A model generated the notes under the pieces. The model did no database searches and was not told where the DNA came from. It worked only from the letters and a program-made list of their open reading frames with translations. 64,000 nt of DNA, from positions 1 through 64,000 of the forward strand of contig JAKSZP010014543.1 in NCBI GenBank assembly GCA_022478985.1. Direction: 5' to 3'. This document shows, one piece after another, positions 34,990 to 47,500 of the stretch. Within the stretch, counting starts at the first letter, position 1; each line of letters begins with the position of its first letter. The DNA is from Massospora cicadina. Its lineage: Eukaryota; Entomophthoromycota; Entomophthoromycetes; Entomophthorales; Entomophthoraceae. The position numbers and the translations under genes were made by a program.

Positions 34990-36392
34990 CATGAAGAGTT
35001 TACCAAAGTGATTAGTGCTACAAAAGATACCATCAGAGGAGATTTTTCTTTAGGAGGATGAAATGTAATCTTAGAGAAGGTTGTCAGGCGCCTAATCTGC
35101 GTGGATTAGACCCCCTGAGCAGTAGGTTGGCCTCACATGTTAAATGAGCTGAGGTTAGAGATCTGCCAGTGGTACTCATTACATGGGTGGAATCATCAGG
35201 CACTAGTGATAATTATAAAATTTCTCATGAGCTGTTTGGTGATGAAGCAGATATGGATGTATATCACAGAGAGGGTTCCTCTGAGCTCCTGGTAAAGGAG
35301 GAGGATACAATCTAATCAAAACTGCGTATCCTGGAATCAGAAGTGCACAATCTATACAATGATGTTGAGTGTCAAGGAGACCACGAGAAGAGCAAGCAAA
35401 GCCTCACTAACTATTGTGAGAGGACCATATCTATTATTAATTGGAAGATACAATCAAGAATTTTATTGGAGAGACTTTTATTCTGCAAAAAAGTCAATGG
35501 TGAAACCATCACCACTCTGAATGAATATGGAGAGCGCTTGGAACAGCACAACAATATGCTGCTTACAATGGATAAAAGTGTAGAAGATCATAAGGCAAAA
35601 TGCATACTGTACTAAAGCCTACCTCTACTTGCCAATAACTCAAATGGAGGCACCTATATGGGCCTATAAAAGGAATATACCACAACCGTTCAGAACTGCT
35701 ACTCATATAACCATGATGTATGCTGATCCTGTTGAAGAGGATCCCAACTTTAAATTGTATTTTAAGACCATGTATACACCTGGAGAAGAAACTATTGCTG
35801 GTTTCCTCCAGATGTACAAGAACATCATGGATGACACTTGTGATCTCCAGAAATCTCACCACATGCAAGGGTTTATAAGTTGTGAGGCTCAGGAGATCCT
35901 TAGCGTGAGCCTGTGACCTGGACTATTTTGGACCAAAGTAAAGAATATCCTCATTTCAGAGCTCAATAGTGAAAAAGAAGTTCAGAATAAGAAACAAAAG
36001 TTTCTCCTGATAAAAATGGGCAAGAATGAGTCAGTTGCAAATTATGCTTCCTATTGCTACCTTAAAGCCCAGCAGTTGATAAACTACAGAAATAATGGAT
36101 CTGCCTACCGTAAGAACTATTTTTTTAAGCTTCCTGGAGATGTTCCTAATCTGTATATGCACATAACTTGGCGTTGAAGAGTGCAACGTCCCTCAAAGCG
36201 CTTAGGGAGGCGCTACTTGATATACAAGGGACATACAAATCTGAATTTAAGTCAATGGCACCTGTACCTCCCCCTCAACGAGTTAATAAGTCCATTTATG
36301 TCATCAATGGTAGGGGTGACAAACCAAAGGATAATAGTACTAAACCACCTGAATGATTGCCTCATTGAGAATTTATTTGAAGCAAGTGTCAC
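34990..36392 (+). pseudogene. Gag of level-1 element, 5' part
   Basis: Coding can be followed from about 35000 with several stops. A coiled-coil-like part ends KLRILESEVHNLYNDVE (about 35320) and runs on to CILY. A capsid-like region with MYADPVEEDPNFKLYFKTMY (about 35716) and GEETIAGFLQMYKNIMDD follows, then KNESVANYASYCYLKAQQL (about 36022). At 36370-36392 the first half of a zinc knuckle reads SKC-H before the minus-strand insertion. The first Cys position is a TGA. It continues at 50433. Confidence 0.75.
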
Positions 36393-36840
36393 TGTTAGTT
36401 TTGGCATGGGGGGCATCATAAACCAACGGCACAGGTTATAATACATGGGCTAAAAAGGTAATGTTTAAGGACAATATCATGTGCCAAAAACATCACAAGA
36501 TTGCAATAAGAAATTGTAGAGAATATATTATATCAAGTATAACGTTCATTTTAGTATCTAGTACTTCCAGAGGCTTTCAGGCTTTCTTCCAATAAATCTT
36601 CCACCCGGCTCTCAACTTTTTCCAAGGCAAAAAGGTCACCTTGCCATTTGCGTTCCTCTTCAAATAATCTATTATACTCTTGTTCACATTGGTGCATTTA
36701 GTATTTACTAAGAAGCACTCCAAGATGGGTAAACTAAGATGATGATATCCAAATTGGGCCAAATAGAGGTGAGAACTAAGACTTGGAGTATTTTCTACTA
36801 AAAAGGCATTCTTCTTTACATAATCCAATCATTGGCAAAT
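36393..36840 (-). repeat. 3' LTR of level 2, distal part
   Basis: It parallels 49660-50102: CACAGGTTATA, TAGTACTTCCAGAGGCT versus CAGTACTTCCAGCGGCT, CAAATTGGGCCA and CCAATCATTGGC. It is interrupted after ..GGCAAAT by the chromovirus LTR and resumes at 44174. Confidence 0.85.
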
Positions 36841-38270
36841 TGTCATGGAAATGGCAGAAGAATTTAGACCAGCCTGCCAGTTAGGATGCATAAGCACCCA
36901 AAAAGCAAGCCAGAATTCCAGAGGCATTGCCAACCAAATGACGTTGTATGGAGCTGGGCATTGGGAAATGATGAATTGTTGGTGTAGAACAACAGTGAGT
37001 ATGATCCCAAGAACAAACCAAATTGGGACCACCCTAGACCCTGAAGGTCTTGCTGCAGGGGGTGGAGTCACAGAAATTGTTTCAATAAGTTCACCGGTAT
37101 ATGGAGTTGATTTGACTGGGGAGACAAGGAGGCGGATCCTTGCTTGTAGATGGTGGATGTAAGGCCACAAGATCCCAGTATACTGTTGTCAAAAGTTCAT
37201 GATAGCGGGGTTAAAAATGCCAGAAGTATCTGACTCGCTGTATCCAATCTATGACAGTGGGGGCCATAGTGGCCATGAGTACTGGTAGAGCCCATCCGGT
37301 GTATGGACTGACGGGCCACCAGGGAAAAGCCATTGGGTATGCAGCCAAAGAAAAACAACTAAATGAAAATTGAATGGTTTTTGGGCAAAATTTATTGTAA
37401 AGGAAAAGGAAGAAAATCAACCAACAATTTTCTCAGTGCAATGCAATTAATTAAATAGTGGTCAATTGGTGCGGGGACAAGCCAGGATCAGGACCCTCAA
37501 TTTTGACCTAACCAGCGAATTATTTGGGAATGGGGCGGATAAGTTCACTGGGAACTGAGATCAAAGAATTTGGCAGTGGGCTGAGTCACTGTCGTTTGAC
37601 CTTGAATGTCTGAACTGAGGCTCAGCTGCGTTTCTGATGGTTGGCACAATGGCATTTGGCCTGACAAGCAGCATGAACCCCCCAAGGCCACCCCAAGTAG
37701 GGGCAGGCCCATTTGGTTGGGAACGGGTTTGGGACGCCCAACCAACCCATGCCCAGTCACTGGGCTGTTCATTTGGTCAGGAGCGTTGCATTGGGTACAA
37801 TGCCCTATTTGCTGGCAGGGAGCTTCAAACCCTTGTTGATGGTGTCCAATGCTGTTACCTGCCCGGTGGGGATGATCCCCAACAATTTTGGGAAGGGAGT
37901 GATTTTCTTGATTGTCGCTTTGGTCAAATCAAAACTGTTGGATATTCCAGCTGATAGATCAGTCTTTGTCCCTTTTCAACCATATGAAATACAAACATTG
38001 GGCTGATTGCCACTCAAATTTGTTCCAATCAATTTCATTTTGGCAATCTCAGTGCAGATTTCACTGATTCCCCATAACAGTTCTGCCAAGGTGAGTGTGG
38101 GTACCAGGAGAGGGATCTGAAGTGGAAGAGCTGTTACCTAGCGCTCGTCTACCATGTGAGCGAGATTGCCCCAAGTAATGAGGGGTACAGCCATCCTCTT
38201 TGGTACCTTCTTGCTTGGGAACAGGAAAATGGCCCAATCAACACCCAGAGGACGTTCCCCAGGTCTTACA
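36841..38270 (-). repeat. 3' LTR of chromovirus
   Basis: Direct copy of 42742-44173. On the minus strand it starts TGTAAG and ends TGACA. It carries the conserved frame containing LAHMVDER-VTALPL, followed by LNLTKATIKKITP-like sequence, and a hydrophobic frame further along (WFVLGIILTVVLHQQF, 37060-36880). Confidence 0.92.
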
Positions 38271-38419
38271 TTACCCTTTCCTTTTTCCAAGGGAAGGACC
38301 CCACCACTGGGAAACTGCTCAAGAGCCACATTCTTATGTGCCTTGGGTAACTTGATTGCCATAACCGTTGCAATTTTTTTTGGGGGGGGGGCAGGGAGCT
38401 TTGGGGTGAGATATATGGA

Positions 38420-38830
38420 ATGCTTTGATCAGTTCCATACAGTTTGCACAATCGCGCGCCTTGACCCAACTGTTTTCATATGCCAAATGCCCTTTCCAGG
38501 CCACGAGGTATTGTATGGACAGTCGGGTTTTCAGGATGCCAGGATATTCTCTACCTCAGCCTCTTCCCCATTCTCAATGATGACCAGTTCAGGTTCTGTG
38601 GGAACCATACCCTTGAAGGGTGACAGCTGGGAAACATGGAAGACGGGGTGCTGTTTCCAATGAGCAGGGAGCTTCAACCAGAATGCACCGTTACCCAAGA
38701 CCTCCTCCATCAAATGGGGGCCCAAGCATTTACTAGTGAACTTATGGGAAGGGGCTTGAATTCTTAAATGATGGGTATCGAGCATAACATAGGAGCCCAC
38801 CATTAAATCGTGATCTGGGAGTCACTTGTG
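38420..38830 (-). pseudogene. Integrase C-terminus and chromodomain
   Basis: Reading leftward, KFTSKCLGPHLMEEVLGNGAF (about 38730) is the GPY-type region. HPVFHVSQLSPFKG (about 38630) is the typical motif before a chromodomain. AEVENILAS (about 38560) begins the chromodomain, and NTSWPGKG with W further on gives its aromatic core. A stop after AEVENILAS and one more near 38420 interrupt it. Chromodomains direct integration to heterochromatin marks in chromoviruses; here the presence is sequence-based and function is inferred. Confidence 0.8.
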
Positions 38831-39990
38831 ATCCATGAACCGTTTGTAGTCATTGATGGATTTGGTGAGGTCTTCCCACACCAAGGATTGAGTCAACCTT
38901 ATATGTTAGCATGATCCGTGGCAGCTTGGACCTCAGGCCGCAAGCAAGTTCCAATCAAGAATGAAGGATTTTAACCCAACGTTGCTTCATAGGGAGAAAA
39001 CCCTGTGGACGCGTAAGTCCCATTATTATAAGCGAATTGAGTGAGAGGAAGATCATCAGCCCAGGTGTCTTGCGTGGCTGCAGCATAGCAACGCAGGTAC
39101 TGTTCAAGGACTTAGTTAACTTGCTTGGTCTATCCATCAGACTGGGGATGATATGCAGTGGAACGACAGGGGGACATTTTTAGTATAGATAGGAGTTCAC
39201 TCCAAAACTGTGTGGTGAACTGTGTGACACAGTCACTGATGATCTCCTGGGGGAGATCAAACATCAAAAACACATGACATACAAAAAGATGGGCGAAATC
39301 TTCTGATGTAATTGTGGAAGTACAAGGTATAAAGAGGGAAAATTTTGTGAAGCAATCCACCACCATCACCGCTGTGAGCCTGTTAGAGCTGGGGAGTTCA
39401 ACAATAAAGTCCACAGACACCAATGTCCATGGACCCTCCACCTGCTGTAAGGGGTGTAAAAGACCATTTTTATCAAAGCAGTCTGACTTAGCCCTGGCAC
39501 AAGTAATGCAATTGGCGAACCAGGCTGGAACTTAGTTTGTCAAACCTGCCCAATTGTAGGTCCACTTGATCAAGTCGATGCATTTCTTGTTGCTGGGATG
39601 ACTGACTGTGGGGGATCATGGTGTGCGCAGAATACCTCAGTTCAGAAGGAGGGGGAACACAGATATGAGACTGAAAATAAATGAGCCCCTCCTCCAAGGA
39701 GTATAGGGAGTGTTTATGACTCAGGTGAGCTAACTGCTCAACTGAATCCACACCCTCAGGGCTGGCCATTTGACTGGCTAAGACCTGAGTAACTAGTGGG
39801 GCGTCAGGAGCCAAAGCGATGGACAAAACAACAGGGGGGACAATTGACAGGATTTGGGTGGCAGGAATTACAGTAACGAGATCCACTTCCTCTGGGTCCG
39901 AGGAACAGTAGGTGGGGCTGTGGCTGAGAAAATTAAGAAATATGTTGAGCGCACCTTTTTGAATTCATATTTGAAGATAAAACTGCACAG
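38831..39990 (-). pseudogene. Chromovirus integrase core and linker
   Basis: WTLVSVDFIVELPSS (about 39425), VDCFTKFSLFIPC and IISDCVTQFTTQFW (about 39240) carry the first two acidic residues of the D,D,E core. STAYHPQSDG (about 39145) precedes the Glu, and a stop falls just after it. Upstream a 132-codon open frame (39886-39488) includes the linker and the region before the zinc-binding H2C2 module, which is broken by a frameshift near 39500. Downstream coding resumes at 39137-38955 with stops. Confidence 0.85.
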
Positions 39991-40002
39991 GTCCTAATAG
40001 GT

Positions 40003-40506
40003 TCAGGCTTGCCGATGCACCAATTTTTGGGGTTTACAAAAGTACAAAAGAGCCTGGTGATCTGTGCGGACCATTAACTCATGATGAGCACCCTGTAACA
40101 GGTACCTCCAATGAGTTAATGCCCATGCAATGGCTTCCAACTCCTTGTTATAAATGGCCCAAGGCTGCTCCGTGGAGGTGAACTTCCAGGAAAAATAGGC
40201 GACCAGGTGTTCCAAGCCATTGTGCTCTTGGAGCAACACCGCCCTCACTGCAACTGATGAGGCGTCGCATGCAATAATATATGGCTTGGAGGGATCAACG
40301 TGTTTCAAAATGGGAGGGGACATGAACACCTCTTTAATCAATTTGAACGCCTTTTGGAATTTGGGCGACCAGCAAAATGGTACATTTTTCCCTGTAAGGG
40401 GGTGGAGTGGGGCAGCTATCTGGGAAAGTGCTGGAGAAAATTTTTCAAGAAGATGATGGTTCCCAAGAAACTCTGTATTTGTTTCTGGGTAGTCGGGGTT
40501 GGCCAT
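40003..40506 (-). pseudogene. Chromovirus RNase H
   Basis: A 167-codon open frame starts in the RT thumb/connection (LLEKFSPALSQIAAPLHPLT, ..FCWSPKFQKAF). It continues with RNase H IIACDASSVAVRAVL (about 40270, first Asp kept), YNKELEAIAWAL (Glu kept) and VRTDHQALLYF (second Asp kept). It is one of the better preserved segments, but a stop (at 40003-40005) separates it from integrase. Confidence 0.88.
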
Positions 40507-40508
40507 TC

Positions 40509-41250
40509 TCAGATCGCGTCCAACTTATTGGGAGGGATTGCATAACTATCTTTAAGGATGAGGTTCCCAAGGAAGATAACCTCCTCCTTATAAAACTTGC
40601 ACTTGGAAGGCTTGACAAACAAGCCTACCTTATGCAAGGCGGCCACAACTGCTTCCAAGTCAGTAGCATGTTGTTTGGGAGTCAGGGAGTGAACCAGAAT
40701 GTCATCAATGTATGCAACTGTGCAGGTAAACCGGAGGTCACCCAGTATATTGTCAATCATGCGTTGGAACGTAGTGGGAGCATTCTTCAGCCCAAAGGGC
40801 ATTACGCGGAATTGGAAAATGCCGCGCTTCATCTGGATCTCTGTAAACCATTCTTGCCCTTTCATTATCTTATTTATTAAAAGCGTTCACCAGATCCAGC
40901 TTAGAGAACACACGGGATTTAGTAATTTTCTGGCTGATCATCTGCTCCAGAGGCAATGGGTAGGGATCAGAAACCGTTACTTTGTTTAAGTGGCCATAAT
41001 CCACACAGGGACGGAGGGAACCATCCTCTTTTTTGGTGAAGACGATGGGGGATGCAATGGGTGAGGTCTCCTTGAACAACCACCCTTTTTCAGCATATCG
41101 TCTAACCAGGTGTTGAGCGCAATTTCTTCCTCTGCTATATGGGGATACAACAGACAGTTGATATTCACCAACTCCATGGTCGTTTAAAATCCACAGTCAA
41201 ACCTAGTGTGAGGAAGCAGACAATCTGCCTTTTCCAAGTTGGAGATACTT
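40509..41250 (-). pseudogene. Chromovirus reverse transcriptase
   Basis: SPIASPIVFTKKEDGSLRPC and VDYGHLNKVT (about 41060-40990) form the fingers. FSKLDLVNAFNK (about 40905) carries the first catalytic Asp, followed by a stop. FRVMPFGLKNAPTTFQRMID (about 40810) follows. The active-site box is intact as VAYIDDILV (about 40715-40690), and KPSKCKFYKEEVIFLG is the palm end. Two stops and a frameshift near 40870 break the frame. Confidence 0.9.
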
Positions 41251-41260
41251 CAATAGTGCA

Positions 41261-41995
41261 TTAAGCTCTCAGGAAATCAGCCAGTATGCCCGCAGAAGTG
41301 ACGAGGGAAGTGATAGAACTGCGGCATTGTGTTTTCTTAAGAGTGTCAATTAGAGGGAATTCACCCTCCAGTTGATCATTGGTAAATGACAACATACTAG
41401 ACTCCAAGTGAATCTTGACATGTTGTTGGCGCCACCATCCCACATCTAAGATCACTGGAAACACTAAGTTTGGCATAGCAGAAAAACGATCACAGAAGCT
41501 AAACTGGTGGATTGAAAAAGGTACTGGCCAGTGGATGACATATGAGGTCTGGGAGGCAGATGAGGCCACCATCAATGAGGGACCCGCATCCATATCCAGT
41601 TCTAATTGTTGGTCCAACTCAACGCTCATGAAATTACCCGCGGCTCTGGTATCCACCAGGGCCTCAAAGGAGACATGGTGCAAGCTGACACTAATCTTCA
41701 TAGGCAATAAGAAATAAGCGAAGTTTTGTTTATTGGAAAATTCAACCAACTCTGTTGCAACTGAAGAAATAACTGACAAATTGGGGGTAATGTTGGGGGC
41801 TTTTGCAGGAGCAAAAATTGTAAGTACGAGGGCGGGGGAGCTGGCCTCCTTCATCTGGGCTTTCACGGATTCATTTATAGGTGACTCTGTGTCAGCCAAC
41901 TCGGACACAGGAGTTGTGACAGGATCAGCAACCAGGTCTACCACTGGTTCAAAGGTAGACACTTCATCCGCGTCTTCGTTGGGTAATCCTATCAT
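41261..41995 (-). pseudogene. Chromovirus protease region
   Basis: An open frame of 244 codons. The acidic N-terminal half is the gag-pol linker. FEALVDTRAAGNFMSVEL (about 41670-41615) is the chromovirus protease signature, normally AL(V/I)DSGA-xxNF(I/M). Here D-S-G has become D-T-R, which removes the invariant Gly. ASQTSYVIHWPV and VFPVILDVGWWRQQH follow in the family order. Confidence 0.85.
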
Positions 41996-42069
41996 AAAAA
42001 CTCCTTTCTGCTAATGGGAAACATGGCGGGGGAAGGCATTAATAGTAGTCGCGGTGGCACATATTTGAT

Positions 42070-42740
42070 CTACTGTTCCTTGGATGGTGGACCAGACCTC
42101 GTGATGAGCAGAAACCAAATCCAAGCCTGATCTAAAGACGCCTGAAGCATATTGATAGAGAGACCCAACATGGGAGCCAGTTCACGGAAGGTAGATATAA
42201 AAGAAACCAAGCTAGGGACTTTGGCCATAGCATAGAGAAATCTGAAAAGTTGGTCAAATTGTGACACAGGGGGTTTCAAGGCAGCTGACATGACAGCCAT
42301 CAGTGGAGTGGGGTCTCCTGCTTATGAGGAAGAGCGCAGAAGGCCTCTAACCCAGCGGCGGGCATCCCCTTCCACAGCGTCCAAGAAACGTGAGCCCTTG
42401 CTGGGCATGAGATAACGTGGAAGCGTTATTAAGCACAATTGCCATATGCATTTGTACCTCAGCGAGGGCGTCAAGAACTTGATTGGCTATCTCCTGGGAA
42501 GGAACATTGAGCTTCCTTCCAGGCTAGTGGGAGGGGGAGGAGCAGCAATCCGCGCAGCTTGGGCAGTCTGAAGAAGATTCTCCAAGTTAGAGCGGATACT
42601 ATTCCCAAAAAGTGGTAAGTTACCAAACAAACAACAAACAGCAGGCTACTGATTGCACATTCATTTGGTAAAGGGTAACCACTGCAGCGCCCATCTTGAA
42701 GAGCAGGGTGGAAGTGGCTGGAAACAATGGTTGGTCAATT
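42070..42740 (-). pseudogene. Chromovirus gag, decayed
   Basis: Between the 5' LTR and the protease the minus strand has a broken frame. About 42400-42330 reads FLDAVEGDARRWVRGLL. 42300-42070 is a 76-codon frame with SQFDQLFRFLYAMAKVP. Size and position fit gag; a zinc knuckle was not recognised. Family assignment rests on position. Confidence 0.5.
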
Positions 42741-42741
42741 A

Positions 42742-44173
42742 TGTCATGGAAACTGCAGAAGAAGTTTAGACCAGCCTGCCAGTCAGGATGTGCAAGCACC
42801 CAAAAAGCAAGCCAGAATGCCAGAGGCATTGCTGACCAAATGATGTTGTATGGAGCTGGGCATTGGGAAATGATGAATTGTTGGTGTAGAACAACAATGA
42901 GTATGATCCCGAGAACAAACCAAATTGGGTCCACCCCAGACCCTGGAAGTCTTGCTGCAGGGGGCAGAGTCACAAAAAATTGTTTCAATAAGTTCACTGG
43001 TATATGGGGTTGATTTGACTGGGGAGACAAGGAGGCGGATCCTTTCTTGTAGATGGTGGATGTAAGGCCACAAGATCCCAGTATACTGTTGTCAAAAGTT
43101 CATGATAGCGGGGTTAAAATTCCAGAAGTATCTGACTTGCTGTACCCAATCTACTTTGGTGGGGGCCATAGTGACCATGAGTACTGGTAGAGACCATCCG
43201 GTGTATGGACTGACGGGCCACCAGGGAAAAGCCATTGGGGATGCAGCCAAAGAAAAACAACTAAATGAAAATTGAATGGTTTTTGGGCAAAATTTATTGT
43301 AAAGGAAAAGGAAGAAAATCAATTAACAATTTTCTCAGTGCAATGCATCTGATTAAATAGTGGTCGATTGGTGCAGGGACAAGCTGGGATCAGGACCCTC
43401 AACTTTGACCTAACCAGCAAATTATTCAGGAAAGGGGCGGATAAGTTCACTGGAAACTGACATTGAAGAATTCAGCAGTGGGCTGAGTTGCTGTCAGTTC
43501 AACCTCAAATGTCTGAACTGAGGCTCAGCTGCGTTTCTGATGGTTGGCGTGATGGCGTTTGGCCCAACGAGCAGCGGGAATCCCCCAAGGCCACCCCACA
43601 TAGGGGTGAGCCCATTTGATTGGGAATGGGTTTGGGACGCCCAACCCACCCATGCCCAGTCGCTGGGCCATTTGTTCAGTCAGGAGTGTTGCATCAGGTG
43701 CAACGCCCAATTTGCCAGCAGGGAGCTTCAAACCCTTGTCAATGGTGTCCAATGCTGTTACATGCCCATTGGGGATGATCCTCAACAATTTTGGGAGGGG
43801 TGTGATTTTCTTAAATGTCACTTTAGCTAAATCAAAACTGTCAGGCATTCTGGCTGATAGATCAGTCTTCATCCCTCTTTGACCATATGAAATTCAAACA
43901 TCAGGCTGATTGCCACTCAAATTTGTTCTGATCAATTTCGCATCAGCCATCTCAGAACAGATTTCACTGATTCCCCATAACAGTTCTGCTAAGGTGAGTG
44001 TGAGTACTGGGAGAGGGATCCAAAGTGGAAGAGCTGTTACCCAGTGCTCATCTACCATGTGAGCGAGATCGCTCTGAGAAATGAGGGGTACAGCCATCCT
44101 CTTCAGTACATTCTTGCTCAGGAATGGGAAAATGGCCTGATCAACGCCCAGAGGACGTTCCCTAGGACTTACA
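42742..44173 (-). repeat. 5' LTR of chromovirus
   Basis: Direct copy of 36841-38270. Its minus strand contains the frame 44097-43894 (LAHMVDEHWVTALPLW onward) continuing after one stop into 43872-43525 (DLAKVTFKKITPLP, IIPNGHVTALDTIDKGLKLP). A further hydrophobic frame lies at 43030-42620. Coding inside an LTR is unusual; the first frame is also conserved in the diverged copy at 7102-7422. Confidence 0.92.
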
Positions 44174-44514
44174 CGAATGGACTTGATAATTATAAAGCCC
44201 TATTACTGCTAATTTCGCTATCACCAGGGCGGCATAAAATTAATATGCTAAATAATTAAGAGGTGATAATATATCTGAGACTACAGTGTCAATGGTCAAC
44301 AAGTTAAAGGGAACAAGAGATATGCCAGCGCGGTATAAAGGATTTGCCAAAAATTTAAATTATTACTTTAAACCACTACTTATAAAAGCAGAGGCCACAT
44401 GGCATAGTAGCATATCGATCTAATCTGCTATCCAGATATTAGATAAAATATGACATCAATACTTATAGATACAAACTAGATGGTTGGTCAAACCAATTAC
44501 AACATTTCTTCCCA
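44174..44514 (-). repeat. 3' LTR of level 2, proximal part
   Basis: It parallels 50098-50432 (AAGCCCTATTACTGCT, GCGGCATAAAATTA, AATAATTAAGAGGT). It ends CCAATTACAACA at 44514. The interior side starts with TTTCTTCCCACTT, the complement of a polypurine tract. Confidence 0.85.
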
Positions 44515-44599
44515 CTTGATCAAATACAGTTAGCAGATAAGTGAGGGGGTCCTAACTTATTGAGAGCTTAGGCCTATTGGCCTTGAACTCTTGATGATA

Positions 44600-47500
44600 T
44601 TGTTTAGAACTTGGCGTGCAAGCAGTAGATGAGATGACCCTAAACAAGATCCTTCAGTGTGTAGGCATCTGTGGAAGTCTTCTCAATAAATTTGTATGGG
44701 CCTTTACATATGTGGTCCAATTTGCTAGTCCATTTGAACCCATGATTATCATGATATAAAACAATGTCTCTTACTGCAAGGTGGGGTAGGTTTCTTCCAG
44801 CTCCCATTATCCTGCTTCTGAGATTTTACTTTTTGAGCCAGCGCATTAGAGTAGGACGCACTCTGCAATTGAATCAAAGTTCCGGTCAGATTTGGTATAT
44901 AGGAATCTGGACTCATCTTTTCTTGAGCCATTCATGAATACAAGATTGGGGGAATGGCTGGTTTTTTCCCATAGAGTAACGCAAATGGTGAATGCCCTGT
45001 GGCTGAGTGGTACAATATATTATATTCAAATACAGTGAAAGTTAAGAAAAGATTCCAACTGGACGCCTTGCCCATAATTTTTATTTCATAAAATCCCTAT
45101 AAGAACTCCATTTACACGCTCCATGGTGCCATTGGTTTCAGGATGATAAGGCGTAGAAAATACTCTGCAGATGCACTTTAAATCGTTGAGTTTGGAAATC
45201 ATCTGGGATTTAAAGTTGGTCCATTATTCTTCAAAAGAAAATAGGGCATCCATGATAATAAATAGTCTTCCTAGATAAACTTTGCCATAGTGATGGCTCC
45301 TAAATCCTAGATAGCTCTGGCCTTACCCATTTAGTGAGGTGATTGATGGTCACTATAATATATTTGAACTGTCAAGAAGTATTGGCCATGGGCCTCACCA
45401 CATTAATAGAAACAGTGTGCCAGGCAAAATTTGGCTTAAATAATTGGTATGAGGTGGCCTTCTTATAAGGGGCTTCCAGCTTGACACTCATTACAACTTC
45501 AGAGGGTTTCATGAATATCAATATTCATTGATTTCCAATAGTGGCGTTGCTTAATAGTTCAACCATTTTCTTAAAGCTACCATTCCCCATTGCCTTGCAA
45601 GCTCATATAAAAAGTTATTTGTTTATTTCTTTAGATGATGTATCCAAAGTTTTTGATCATGGATAACCTTATACAGCTTACCATTCTGAACAGCAGTGTT
45701 CATTATTTTTTCTAAAGACCTTTGAAAATCTGTGGGTTCATTAGGATAAGATCAAGTTAGAATTTTGTTAAATAATTTCTCTGCTACATCGGTCACTAAG
45801 GCTACAGTAGGCACTGAGATAATCCATAAGCCTTTTGATGCTTTACGCCAGGGAAATGCTTAATTTCATATTCATATTCTTGTAACTTCAACGCCCATTG
45901 GGCCAGCAGCCCTTCCAGCTCCTTCAGACTATGTAACCAGCGAAGAGAGGCATAACCAGTTACCACAGAAAATGTACCCATGATTATAAACTCAAAATTG
46001 TTTACAGGCGTATATAACTTCCAGACACTCCTTCTCTGTCATGGTATAGTTTTGTTCATGGACGTCCAACATCCGGCTGCAGTAAGCTACTGGTTGTTCA
46101 ACTCCATCCTCATCAAGTTGTGATAAACACTTCACTGACAGCGGTGAGAAAGCATTCATTTGAATAACAAATGATTTATCAAAATTAGAGTATTTTAGCA
46201 GTAGAGCTTTTGTTAAGTGCAACTGAAGTTTATCAAATGCTAATTGGCAGTTTCCCATCCACTCAAAAGATAAGTCTTAAGAAGATGTAACAATGGTTCT
46301 ACTATTTACCAAAATTTTTGACAAACCAATTGTATTATCCTATCATTTTAAAAAACACTTGAAATTTACGCTTGCTACTTGGTTGAGAAATTTGTTCAAT
46401 TGCCTCAAGCTTGACAGGCTGGGGATGCAAGCCATGCTCATCAATGACAAACCCCAATTATTCCAGCTGCTCGTGGATGAAATTACACTTACATGGCTTA
46501 ATTTTCAACTCCACCTTTGCAAGACAATGGATATCCTCTTCCACGTGCTGCAGGTGTTCTTTACTGATATGAAGAAGACTTTACTATCATTTAGATAAAC
46601 TAGAACGCAGGAAATTTTTAAATCGGCAAGAATGGTATCCATAGCCCACTGAAAAGTCTCATGAGCATGCACAGCCCCTGTTGCATTCTAGTAGGTTTTA
46701 AAGACCTTTTGAAGGTTATCATAACGCATTTTTACTATTCCTCTTTGGGAAGCTCTATCTGCCAATAGATATAAATTAAATCCCTGGCTGAAAAATATTG
46801 TGCGCCGCTTAAATGGTTTAGTGCGTTATCAATTTGAGGTAAAAGAATCCTTTTTAGCAATATTGTTTAGCTTCCAGTAATCAATTATGATGCTATTAGA
46901 CTCATATATCTTCTTAATGATTAACACTGAAGATGCCAAAGAAATCTTGAAGGGCACCAGCATACCATGTTACACAAGCTGAGTGATTTCAGCATCAACA
47001 ACTTCATCCGCTGCCTTTGAACGCCTACTAGGGTGAAGGCGAATGGGATGGATACTTACCAGTACTGATCTGATGTAGTACATCCTGTGTATACCCCAGA
47101 TAATAATTGTATTTAGAAAATATAGTGCAGTATTAATCAAATAAAGCAAAGCTTGGTCCTTTTCACCCTCAGTCAGCCCAGAAAGATATTCTCAAGGCAC
47201 CAGAGTACACACTATTTGATCCTCATTGTACTCAAGCCCAAGTTCATCTAGATTTCTAAAAGATGGATATTAGATATCTCATCAACAGGTATAATATGAC
47301 AAAAGCAACAATTTGTTGCCACTTAATATTCAAAGGATAAGGATCAAATTTTTTAAAAGTATTTTAATATTTCCATGGTCAGGGAGGATAATCCCAGGAG
47401 CAGCAACAGGTTATAATCTGGAACGCTCATATAGGGAAACAATTATACCATATATATACTTGGGGGAATTTCTAAACTAATGTCAGTCCCCATTACCACT

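Larger units (their letters stand above)
36841..44173 (-). mobile_element. Chromovirus inserted in level-2 LTR (level 3)
   Basis: LTRs 36841-38270 and 42742-44173 (1430 and 1432 bp) both run TGTCATGG..CTTACA on the plus strand. The target duplication is CAAAT (36836-36840) and CGAAT (44174-44178); the G/A difference is a CpG-type transition. The right LTR of the host element keeps the unfilled site TTGGCGAATAGCC at 50095-50107. Order right to left: LTR, gag, protease, RT, RNase H, integrase, chromodomain, LTR. No tRNA primer site was recognised after the 5' LTR. Fewer lesions than in levels 1 and 2 fit its younger position. Confidence 0.92.

Noticed and set aside
36841..38270. Reading 36.8-38.3 kb as a separate host gene because of long plus-strand ORFs.
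   Set aside because: The whole block is repeated at 42742-44173 with TG..CA ends and a flanking target duplication, so it is an LTR.
41415..42014. Plus-strand ORFs of 93-100 codons opposite the protease region.
   Set aside because: They are antisense shadows of the well-supported minus-strand chromovirus frame.
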